A DNA stretch of 64,000 bases from Cheilinus undulatus (Eukaryota > Chordata > Actinopteri > Labriformes > Labridae). Positions 38,201 through 50,200 of the stretch are shown in pieces. The position numbers and the translations under genes are program-made. A model generated the notes under the pieces. The model was given only the letters and a program-made list of their open reading frames with translations. It had not been told where the DNA came from and did not search any database. Where the stretch lies: the NCBI RefSeq assembly GCF_018320785.1, contig NC_054875.1:27905157-27969156 (forward strand), read 5' to 3'. Each line of letters opens with the position of its first letter. The stretch's first letter is position 1.

Positions 38201-41200
38201 CTAAAACTGATTTAATTCAGCTGCAATAAATTAAAAACAGAATTTAAATCATCTTTTAATTACCCTGCTAACATGCTATGGAAAAAATGTCCCATGACAG
38301 GCACAATGCAGAGAAATTTGGCGTATGAACAGCAGCCATATGAGCATGCTGTGCATACCCAGGAACACAAGCACACACTAAGAGAGTCAGATTGTAAAAC
38401 GGCATGGCTGAACACAAGCTTAGAGCCTCCGTATGTTAATCCGGCCCATTGATAAGACCTGCTGAGCTGCTTTCTACCCCATACTTTGACTATACATAAT
38501 ACAGACACACGACACTGTAGATACAAAATCCATTCACAGTTAAATGCCAGCAATTAGTCTCATTTATCAAAACTAAACCGAAAGAAAGCACGAATTAAAA
38601 TCTATTTTAAAACTATTAAATAGAATAAATTCTCAACAGGTACATGGTAAAAAAAAAGGTCCAGTTAGGAATGTTCCTATTAATTTGAAAGCACTGGTTG
38701 AACAATTGTGACATAACAAACGTTACTGTTGTTTATTAAATTAGGTGGTAAATAAACTAGGGAGAGATGTTTGCATGTTTACTGTGAAGACATTTGAGGG
38801 TTTACTGAAATAAACTGAGTTAAAATACTAAAATGAAGTTTCACTTCACATGCTCCTTTTTTGACCCAATTCATTTGGTTTGTTTGTTATATTTTATGTT
38901 GTTTTTTTATTTTGGTGCAAAAAAAGTTATGTATTAATTTAAAATAAACTGTAAATATTTAAAGAAAAACAACTTAAGACTGAGATGGGATTGTTTTATG
39001 GCAAGTTAAGAGTTTTTTCTGTTTCATATAAACATTTTAGGTCAAATCTTAAGTTGTGATTGCTTTGTGTTATGGATGCATGCAACATTTTGTTTATTTT
39101 CATAAATAAAATTCATAATATCTCCATGTGCTATGCTTAGAGTATAAATGATAGAAAACAACAGTGTTACACTCCTCCATCTGTCTGCTGAGATTTAGTC
39201 TGAACTTGAGATTGCTGCTGAAATACACAACTTTAAAGCCCAGGAAACATAACTCACCTCTCTCACATGCATGTTTTCCAGCTGGGCTTCAGCCTCTTGT
39301 GCCGCCATGGTTATGATGCCTGCTCGCTGTCCCCGACCCCAGGGTCCCTGGCTCTGACCTTGTCCCTGAAGCATCTCCAGCAGCCTCTGGATGCTCTCAT
39401 CCCGGGATTCCAGTGTCTTCTTCTGAGAGTCGATTCTCATCTCCATCTCCTCCATGGTCTTCCTCAACAGGTACAGCTCCTTAGCCTGTCGTTCATGCTC
39501 TGACTGCAGCCTGAAGAAATTCTCCTCTGAAGGATCCAGAGGAGGAGGTGAAGAGAAACCGTCGCACCCGGGCACCGTGCAGGGGCTGCAGGGCCGGAGT
39601 GAGCTAGAGCTGGGTGCTAATTGAGGACCTTGGCTGTAGACGGGCTGACTTGGGCTGTTCCTCGGACCAGGCTGAAGGGTGTTGGCAGGACTGATTCTCT
39701 GAACAGATACTGCAGCATTACAACCATAACCTGGGCTGTGAATGATGACATCAGCTTCCTGTTGCCTTGAGTTATAGGTGTTGGAAGGGCTGGCTCTCAA
39801 GCTGTTCTTTGGCCCAGGGCTGTGTAGGTTGCTGGGACTTTGTCTGGGGCTGTGGCCAGGGCTGAGCCCCCCTCTGTGGTCCTGGTCTGACTGGAGCTCT
39901 CGATAGGAGCCTGAGTTACCTTGCTGTCTTTGCTGCTGTAAGCGACTGTTCATCTCCCTGTGAGCCCTCAGCTCCTCCTGAAGCTCCTGAACAGTCAGTG
40001 GAATCTGCTGTAAAGACAAAAAAAAAACAAAAAAACATTTAGGACCAATTTATTCATGCTAAAAAGTCACACAAGACACAAAAACATGTGTTTAAAATTC
40101 CTCGACATTACACACATTACAAACTGGACATTTTGGAACATGAAACAGACCTTGTTCCTTCTGATATCCCCTGGCTGCTGCAAAAGGAAAAAACATGGAA
40201 AAAGACACGTGTGTAAAGCAGAATTAGAAAGTAAATAAAAACATAAATATCAAGACTTGTGTGGATTTTGTCAAGCTGTTTGCTTTTTGTTTGGTTGTTT
40301 TGGCCATCAGAGGGCGATATTTCTCTTCAAACGCGAGGTTCTGCAAGACAAGGGTAACCTGGGTGTGATAACACGCTGATGAAAATTAAAGGGAGAAATA
40401 ACATAAAGGTTATTAACTAATTTTTCAATCATGAGTAAATCAGTAATCAATAAAAAATAAGCCTGCAATTAAATTATAAATCCAGGATACAATGATTTCC
40501 TTAATTGTCAGAGGGCAAACTCATGAAACATATTGTTGCTTTAGCACTTTAACAAAGGTTCATCTAAATCAGTGGTTTTCAAATGTTCTTTATCCATGGC
40601 ACATTTTAGATCAAGCCAAAATCTCAAGGCACACCATATTCATATCAATGCAAAACAGCCACTTCAACAGCATGTTTAGGTATGTTTAGCAGAAATTCAG
40701 TATTGAATTTTTGCCGATGTCCAATATTCTAATTTATTACAGATTCATTTTAACCAAAAGCATTATTCAAATATATAGTTCAGATGTTAAACTTAAGTCC
40801 TTAAAACATACTTGAAGTTTAAGGAATGAAGATCTATCAAGGTGGTGGTTCTGACTAAAACTTCAAAAACTTATTTGGATGTACAGATAGTATTTACAGC
40901 TATAGGTCTATATTTACAGTCAATATAAGCCGAGATTTACAGCAGATGTAAGCCTAGATTTATTGCCAAATATGGCCATAATTTACAGCTGATAAAGGCC
41001 AATATTTACATACAATATAGGTTGATATTACAGCAGCTATAGGCCAATTTTGAAGGTGAATATGAGCCAATAATTACAGGCTATAAAGCCTGATATTTTT
41101 TAGCCCTTTAAGGCCAATTTTTACCATTAATATTGGACAATAATACAGGTTTATATTTACAGCAGAGATAGTCCAATATGGAAAGCCAGTATTGGCTGAT

Positions 41201-44200
41201 TCTTTCAGACAATAATGGCTGAAATTAACAGCAGAAAATATCAATATCTACATAAAATATAGGCTGATATTTACAGCTGACATGGGCCAAATTTGACAGC
41301 CAATACGATCCGATATTTACAGCTCATTGAGGGCAATATTTTTCGACCCTTTTTGACCAGTATTTACAATGAATATCAGACTACAATACAGGACTATGTT
41401 TACAGCAGAAATAGGCCAATATTAGAAGAAAATATCAGCCAATATTTATAGACAATAGAGGTTGATATTTACAGCAGATATAGGCCGATTTTGGCGGCCA
41501 ATATGGGCTGGCATTTACAGCCTATTTAGGCCGATATCTTAAGCCCTTTTAGGCCAATATTTACAGTTACTATCAGGCAATATAGGTCTATATTTACGGC
41601 AGATATAAGCTTATATCAGAAGCCAATATTGGCAAACTTACAGATAATATTGGCTGAAATTTATAGCTGATAATAGCCAATATTTATTTTCAATAGAGGT
41701 TGATATTTACTGCAGATATAGGCCAATTTCAACTGCCAATATGGGCTGAAATGTACAGCTGATTTAGGCCGACATTTTCAGCCCTTTTAGGCCAATGTTC
41801 TTAGTTAATAAGAGACCACAATTTAGGCTTATATTGACAATATATTGACATGGGCCAATTTTGAAAGCCATTATTAGCCAATATATACAGAAAACATTGG
41901 CTGAAATTCACAGATTAATACTTACATACAATTTAGGTTGATATCTACAGCTGATATAGGTCAATTTTGATAGCCAATGTAGGCCGAAATTTACAGTCGA
42001 TTTAAGCTGAATTACAGTGGTGTGGAAAAAGTATTTGCCCCCTTTCTGATTCCTGAGTTTTTTGCATATTTATCACACTTAAATGTTCTGGATCATCAAA
42101 CCAATTTTTATATTTCACAAAGACAACCCAAGTAAATAGAAAATGAATGGTTTGAATAATTATCTAATTTTTTAAGTGGGAAAAAATCCAAACCTATCTG
42201 GCCCTGTGTGAAAAAGTAATTGCCCCCTGAACCTACTAACTTGTTGTGCCACCCTTGGCAGCAATAACTGAAATCAAGCGTTTGCGATAACGGGTGATTA
42301 GTGTTTCTCATCACTGTGGAGGAATTTTGACCCACTCTTCTTCACAGAATTGCTTTTAATCAGCAATATTGGAGGGTTTTCCAGCATGAACTGCCGTTTA
42401 AGGTCACACCACAGCATCTCAGTTGGATTTAAGTCCGGATCCTGACTGGGCCACTCCAAAACCTTAATTTAGTTTTTCTTGAGCCATTCAGAGGTGGACT
42501 TGCTGGTATATTTCTGGTCTTTGTCCTGCTGCATAACCCAAGAGCGCTTGAGCTTGAGAGCATGAACTGACGGCCGGACGTTTGCCTTCAGGATTTTCTG
42601 GTAGACAGCAGAATTCATTGTTCCATCAATCACAGTAAGTGGTCCAGGTCCTGATGCAGCAAAGCAGCCCCAGACCATCCCACTGCCACCACCATGTTTG
42701 ACTGTTGGCATGATATTCTTTTTATCAAATGCTGTGTTATTTTTACGCCCGATGTAACGGGACTCAAACCTTCCAAAAAGTTCAACTTTTGTCTCGTCAG
42801 TCCACAGAATATTTCTCCAAAAGTCTTGGGGATCATCAAGATGTTTCTTGGAAAATGTGAGACGAGCCTTTGTGCTCTTTTTGGTCAGCAGTGGTTTTAG
42901 CCTTGAAACCCTCCAATGGGTGCCATTTTTGCCCAGTGTCCTTCTTATGGTTGAGTCATGAACACTGACCTTAACTGAGGCCAGTGAGGCCTACAGGTCT
43001 TCGGATGTCTTTGATGATGACTTTGTTTTTTCATTTGTTCTTGAATTTCTTTGGCATGTGGCATGGTGCGTTTCTTTTTGAGATCTTGTAGTCTACTTCA
43101 TTTTGTCTGACAGCTTCTATTTAAGTGATTTTTTGATTCAACAACCTGGAGGTAATCAGGCCTGGGTGTGGCCAGTGAAACTGAACTCAGCTTTCCAAAA
43201 ACTCTGGTTAATCACAGCTAACTCATGATTTAACAAGGGGGGCAATTACTTTTCACACAGGCCCACAGAGGTTTGGATTTTTCCCCCCTTAAAAAATTAA
43301 ATAATCTTTCAAACACTACATTTTCTATATACTTGGGTTGTCTTTGTGAAATATGAAAATTGGTTTGATGATCCAAAACATTTAAGTGTGATAAATATGC
43401 AAAAAAACTCAGGAATAAGAAAGGGGGCAAATACTTTTTCACATCACTGTATTCAGGCCTTTGAGGCCAATATTTAGAGTTAATAAGAGAACTAAATATA
43501 GGTTTATATTGACAGTATATGTGGGCCAATGTTGAATGCCAGTATTGTCTGGTATTCACAGCTGATTAAGGCCAATATCTACATACAATATGTGTTGATG
43601 TTTCCAGCAGATATAGGCCAATTTTGACAGCCAATATGGGCTGATGTTAACAGACGAAAATAACCAAAATTTACAGCTGATTAGGACCAATTTTTAGTAC
43701 AATAGATGTTTATATTTACAGCAGATACATTTTGACAGCCAGCATGGGATATTTAAAGCCTATTTAGGCTGATATTTTTAACATTTTCAGGCCAATATTT
43801 ACAGATGATACAGGCCAATATCTTTAAAACATACAGGCTGATATACACAGCCAATATAGGCCAACATTGACAGCTGATATCGACTTCTATTTAAAGCCAC
43901 TATGACCTGATATTTTGAGACAATATTGGCAGATATTTGCAGACAATATTGTCCAGTTTTTACAGCCTATATTTCTTATCTCCAGTTGAATAGTTGTTGT
44001 ATCAACATGTCATTTTACAGTTTCACACAGCCCACCTAATCTTGCCTCAAGGCACACCAGTGTGCCTTGCCACACCATTAAAAACACTGATCTAACTCCC
44101 ACTACAAAACTGCTTACAAAATAGTTTATACAAATCATTTTAAAAACTCTTTAAATGTCATATGCCTGATCTTTAAAAAATACCTCAAATGTCATTTGAC

Positions 44201-47200
44201 TTTTTACACTCTCCGAGGATTTTGCCCTTTGATTAATTTAAACTTAATTTAAATTTGTTGTTTAGAACGATGGAGTCATCCCTGCTTCAGCAAGGCTGGT
44301 GAGGTTTAATGATCCCATGACTGATTAATATGTTAAAACATGTATCACTAAAAGAGCTGATTACTAAGCGCTACAAACGGTCTACAATAGTTTGCTGGTG
44401 ACAGTGTATTCTCTCAACATTCCTGCTTTTGCTTAACATTAATGTGTAAATTTATATAAAATCAATGTGCTTATGTACATAAAGCTTTCTGATTAGTCTA
44501 CAGAAATTTGTTCTGTGCTTGAAATCCTGGTAAAAAATAAATATTGACGGCTGATAAAGCATGTCATGAAGACTGCAGGGGAATAAAACTAAAACTAAAA
44601 CACAGAGGACCACAAAAATAAAAATGCATCTGACTCATCATCATCATAGGAGGATGACTAATTTTCATTGACACAAACACCAAGCGGAAGTTAAATTACT
44701 AATCTCTCAATCTGTGGGAAGACATTACTAATTTTTCCTCAAGTGTTCTTACTCCTCTGCTTGAGTCTAGAAGGTGGGGAGTGCCAAGGACACAGAGTTG
44801 AGATGTAGGAGGCAGGCGAGGGTGAACACGGATAATCAATGCAACAAGCTAGCACTGAATATCAAGTCAGAGTGGGTGGACAATCCTCCACACAAACTTG
44901 CACACATACACAGACCAGGACCGAAGGCGCAACCACATATGTGCCAGTGTACACAGACACGCACAAGCACACACATACACCAAACAAACAGATGGTCAGG
45001 GGACGACTTTTCATCGCAGCTGAGGGAAAAGGTGACATTCCTTATGCTAATTACGAAGTTCTCTTGACAGGCTGAAGTCTCCCTGGAGAGTCTCAAAGGG
45101 CACTCAGAAAAAAAGGAGCAAGTGGGGAAAAAGTAAATCTGAAGGCAGAGATGGGGATAAAGGTGATAACGAGAGAATGAGAGGACAAGAAATAAGACTT
45201 AAAAAACATCCTCTGTACTACATTATGTATCATTTTAGCATGTTTAAAATAAAGAAGTAAACATTGGCCTCTTATCTAAGGTGATATTGCTGTAGACATT
45301 ATGAATTCAATTCTGTTCAAATGTTTACAGGTAAATTAGCTTTTAATGTGTGTCTATAAATTAGAAGGAAGGATAGAGATGTATAAAAAAAAGACAACTG
45401 AAGAAAAGAACAATGGTTTATAATGAATGGTGTTTCATGACCAAGACAACCAAAACTCTGATTTATCAGTGGTGGATGGTTTCTTATGATCTGTTATTAA
45501 TCTTGAAAGAAATATTGGAATTGATATCAATAGAGGTTGTTTTCTTGGGAGGGGACAATTGTGATAACAGACTTTAGCAGCATGAAAACTAAAATATTTG
45601 CATAAAGACAAAGGACTCTAAGATGCAACTGTTAATAGGCATACATACAAACTTGTTGTTTTAACTGCACATGAGGTAGTTCTCTCAAATATAAATGAAA
45701 AGTTTAGAGCATTGCTGTCCAAACTACTAAATTAAATCAGTTCCTTTAGTCTTTCATTTTTCACATTTTAGTAGGTAGAGGTACATATGAAACTACTCTT
45801 ATCCATTGATCTTATCCAAGTATCAGCCGATCACCGATCCCCCAAAATTAAGGAAATCTGCGCCGATTCCGATTTTGGCCGATCGATCAGTGCACCCCTA
45901 ATGCATATGACACGTATTTTAACTTTGGTAAACTAACTTGCAAGGTAATCTCAGGAAAAATTTTAAATTGCATTGAGAATGTTAAAATCTAACATTATTT
46001 GAACAGATGATGAATATATAAACTTGGCAAAAGTTTACATTTAACACTGCGGTTGTTGAATTAATCGATGATTTTGCTGTGTGGAGTTCATTTATTTTAT
46101 TTGAAAATTACATTATCAACACAACGGAGAGTAATTTTAACAAGATGAGTAATTAACCTGTTGTGTTAAGTTTAAATAAGATTATACAGTAAAAAGGGGC
46201 ATTAAATTTTTACTCTAATTAGAGCTTATATGAGAAAGAGTACCCCATCCAAATATACTGGGACCATATACACAGACATACACAGTGTCAAAACTTAACT
46301 TTTTAAGTGTTACTTTAACACTGCAAAATTTACTGTGTAGGCCCTCTGTCTGCTTATAGCTAGGATTCCTTCAGAGTTTATGGTTCTAAAAGTTTTTGTA
46401 CGAATGCTTAATAAGCTGCAGAGTCCTCTCCATAACAAACAGACCAGGAAACAGAATTGGAGATTATACTTTGAATCTAGAGATGCATTATACTATCAGC
46501 ATGATATCAGTATTGGCAGATATTAGCTAAAAATGTAATTTTTCAGTATTGCAATGCATTGACATTTCTGTCAGTACACTAGCTGTGAATATTGGCTTCT
46601 ACTGGCTGTAAATTCTGTCCACATGCACAGATATTATGGAGTTTTAGGCAAGACCTACACACCTAGGTCAGCTAAAGTCTTTTTCTTTGTTTAATCCCAA
46701 TCCTTAAGCTTTAAAGTGTGATTTTAGGACTTGGGTGTTATGTCTGAAATATATATTCAAATATCGGTACTGTTATCGGTACAAGCTACAATAAAACTGT
46801 AAAGATTTGCATACCAGATATTGGCAGAAATCCAACATTGTGCAACCCTATTTGAATCAATATTGTTGAACTAGACAGTATCTTTCTGATGTGTTAACCT
46901 AAGGATTTCCATCAACATCAACAATGACAGAAATCCTTTCACAACCAGGCAGGGTATGTAGTATATAACCCCCCTAACACACACTCACACACACAAAAAC
47001 ACACACACACAAATATCACAGTAGTAGTTGATCATATCATGTAGTGTTTGCAAATTCCAGCATAGAAATTTGTGGTTTTCCTCAAGGGGCAATAAAAACT
47101 TTAAAACAAAACCCATAAGGATTATGAAGTCATAAATTTAAAGATAAGGTACTAATAGTGGTTTCAATGCATACAAGAAAAAGATGAATGGACAACAGTT

Positions 47201-50200
47201 CACAGGAGTGTGGGAGGGACAAATGAGTCAACAAAAAAAACAGTAATCCACAAATGCTGATGCCTGAAGGAACAGAACAGAGACAAACACATCCATCTAT
47301 CACTGACAAGGCCAGGTCGAGACCAGCCTGCAGATACAGAGTGAGGTTATATTGACTGTCCTGCTCCTTTTAATACAACAGACATGAAAGCTTTTACATC
47401 AGTACTTAGATGCTAAACAAATGTATGGCCTGGAAGCTGACTAAACCACCTTTTGTCAAACTATCACCTTGTGAGCGGTAAAAGAAGAGTGTATCTTTTG
47501 CATACCTGTCGTACAGGTGTATGCATATGACTTTTTGTAAATCAGAGAATGATCAGGAGTTAATGCAGATTTCAATGCAATTTTAGCACAAATTTGTGTT
47601 TGTTTAAAAATATTTTATTCCATGATTCTTAGAGAAAATGTATACAAGATGGCTGAGTACCTGAAGAAACATTTCCTTTTATTTGCCTCAGGTTTTAAAA
47701 TCTCAATGTGTATGATATGTGTAGCTATTGATGTGTTTCTGTCCTTACACTGTATGACAGAGTGCGATGAACAGCTATAAATATGAATGCAGAGGTGGCT
47801 CCTTGGTAACTAAAGAGAGGTGTTAGATGGATGAGTGTATGTGACTTAAGTTTTTGCCAGGTTGTGGGGGGGGGGGCGATGAAGAAAAGAGAAGAGTTTG
47901 AGCACAAGCTGTTTGGTTAGGGCTGTCTCAACAGAAGGATGCACAGTTTTTACTGGCTTGAGGAGAAACATTTTGTGGCAGACAAGATATAGTCTTATAG
48001 AGGTAAAATGCCACACAGACAAAGAGAGAGGCAGATGGATTAGAGGATAGGGAACACAAAGAATTAACACAGATATGTTTGTAACACTGCAGACAAACAG
48101 GTGAAGAATGCCTCAGACTAAGTTGGAAAGACTCAAGTGAGAAGTGACACATGACAGACTGGTTGCCATCCCTTCAGAAGTAGCTGAGAGTTCTTTCAGA
48201 AACTGGTAAACACAGAATGGTTGCCACTAGAAAATGTTACCGTGGAAACAGAGACAGCAACAAGCCTTGCAAACATATTTACAAATAAAGTGCTCTGAAG
48301 CCTTTCTATGTAACCTTGAAACAGAAACAAAAGGTATGATGAGAGGATGATGTGCAGATGAGATTCAGAGAGGATTTTATTCTTTTTTCTCACCTGTATG
48401 TCCTCTTGAGTTGCTCTGTAATGTTCCTTCAAAACCGAGGTCCTTCCTACCTCCTCCCGCCTCACTCCCTTGTCTCTTTTCACATCTGGGCTCCAGAAGT
48501 TGACATTGTTCATACTGTGGCCCACCCTTCCATCCCTCCCCCCCTCCAGTTCTTTCCTAAGGGTGTCATTCTCCCTCTGCAGCTCCCTCAGCTGAGACTG
48601 GAGATCAAAAGTGGAAACCTCCCCCCGTCCAGTTGAATCTGCCACCTGGGGATGCCTCCCAGACTGGCGCCGCAGACTTGAAGTCCCTGCAGGATGGGAG
48701 GTTTGGTCTCCATAAGGGTCTGACGGATGATGCAGTCCATAAGACGTGATGTTAGGGCTGCTTCCTGTAGCCGTTGTCCGATTAGTGTAGGAGGACCGGT
48801 TGGTACTTCTTCCCAGTGTCATGGTACCTTTAGGGTACCCACCAGAGGGTTCCAGTGAATCCCGCTCAGAAGGGTACATGGCGCCTGAAGTTGCATAGGC
48901 AGCACTCAATGACTGGATGTTCTCCATGGACAAAGTTTTACCCCCCGGAGCTGTTGCTGAACCACGAGTCACTCCTTTCTCCACAGATGATTTGCTCTTC
49001 ACACCCGGTCTACACACTGAGCTCTGACCTCCAGCAGGTTTAGATGCTGTTGCAGGGACACCCCCGGACACGGAGCCTGGTTCAAGCCCGGATCGTAAGC
49101 CTGGTGCAGAAGTTGCAGCCTGTTTACCTTTCCCAAGTTTGGGGGATCTGGAGAAGCGTGAATGAGATGAGCTGCCATCAGTGTGCCCACTGCTCTTTGA
49201 GCCAGCAGACAGCTTGCCCTGTGAGGGCTTAGCTCGAATGTTTAAAGGCATGTTTCATATGGCAGAAGTCGCCTTCTGAGAGGAAACAGTCAAGGTTGAG
49301 TATATTTTCATGTCCCTTAATGGAACAAGAACAAATAAGGTTCTGAATAAAGGCCACGTCTGGGCCTCTCAGTTTTCATCTGTCCATCCATGACTGTGTA
49401 GGTCCTGAAAATGAGTCTTAATTTGTCCCGTTAGTAAAAACTTGCAGTCAGCTTGAGGGCTCTTAGACACACAGGCCAGAGGTGTCGTGGTTTCAGCTAC
49501 AGTGCAGGACATCATGGATTCTGGACAGATAAAGAAAGATGGGCATCAAGAGAAAAGGTCATGTAAGCATTATGGGCTCATTTACTAATAAAAGACCCAG
49601 TTTCAGCTTAAGAAAATACATATATAAAAATTATATTGTTGTACTTTTGCCCTCAAACACTCTTTTTCTTGAAAATTCTTTAACATGAATTTCCATCAGA
49701 AATGGGTATCTCCGTGACAACTTACCTCAGACAAAAATGGTTTCAAAAAGTTTAATCACAGAACTATTTTAAAGTCCCTGTAAAGTGAAATCCAAACTTT
49801 GTGTCTTAACACACTAGACATGAAAGAATAAAGTTGCTGCAAACATGTGAAAATACTGCAATCCACCTGTGACCAAATGTTGAATTTAGAACATTAGAAA
49901 ATTGTTCACCTCTTCCCTGGCTTGGTTTCATTTGTGCAGAGCAAATATCTCAGCCCATGACATCTAAAGTAACCCCCCAGCTACAATGATATAAAATCAC
50001 TGAGTGGTGCATCTCAGCATAGTCTGTTGTCACTTGATGGCACTGCCTTCATTGAAAGTTAACAGCCAGCTACATGCTTGGTTTTTGTTCATTTTGAGGT
50101 AAATTTCCCAAATCTGTCAGCCATGGTGGCCTACAAGTGATTAAAAGTATCATAACAGAGATGTGTACAAGAAAACAGAACATCTAATCTACAACTTTTG

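Larger units (their letters stand above)
29314..39257 (-). other. erc2 intron, about 9.9 kb
   Basis: Holds the transposase remnant (31156-32451), a LINE tail, a TG repeat and a MITE relic. CA-rich and purine-rich tracts are frequent (for example 37560-37860). No further coding segment recognised. Confidence 0.7.
40570..44089. mobile_element. hAT-type element enclosing a higher-order tandem array
   Basis: The left end CAGTGGTTTTCAAATG and the complemented right end CAGTGTTTTTAATGG are hAT (Charlie-like) termini. Flanks ATCTAAAT (40562-40569) and ATCTAACT (44090-44097) match at seven of eight bases. AAGGCACACC-type subterminal words occur at both ends. The interior is a degenerate AT-rich array (about 40885-43985) plus a nested Tc1. 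No hAT transposase is visible. Confidence 0.75.
44090..48393 (-). other. erc2 intron, 5' part
   Basis: The portion of the intron between 40007 and 48394 that follows the array-bearing element. It holds two MITE pieces and a short CA tract near 46980. A G11 run lies near 47867. No coding segment was seen. Confidence 0.7.

Noticed and set aside
40885..43985. CRISPR-like regular array
   Set aside because: Eukaryotic context; units are contiguous and degenerate without unique spacers.
48196..48393. Extension of the erc2 first coding frame past EDIQ
   Set aside because: A strong donor ATACAG|GTGAGA ends the exon, and the following residues do not resemble ERC.
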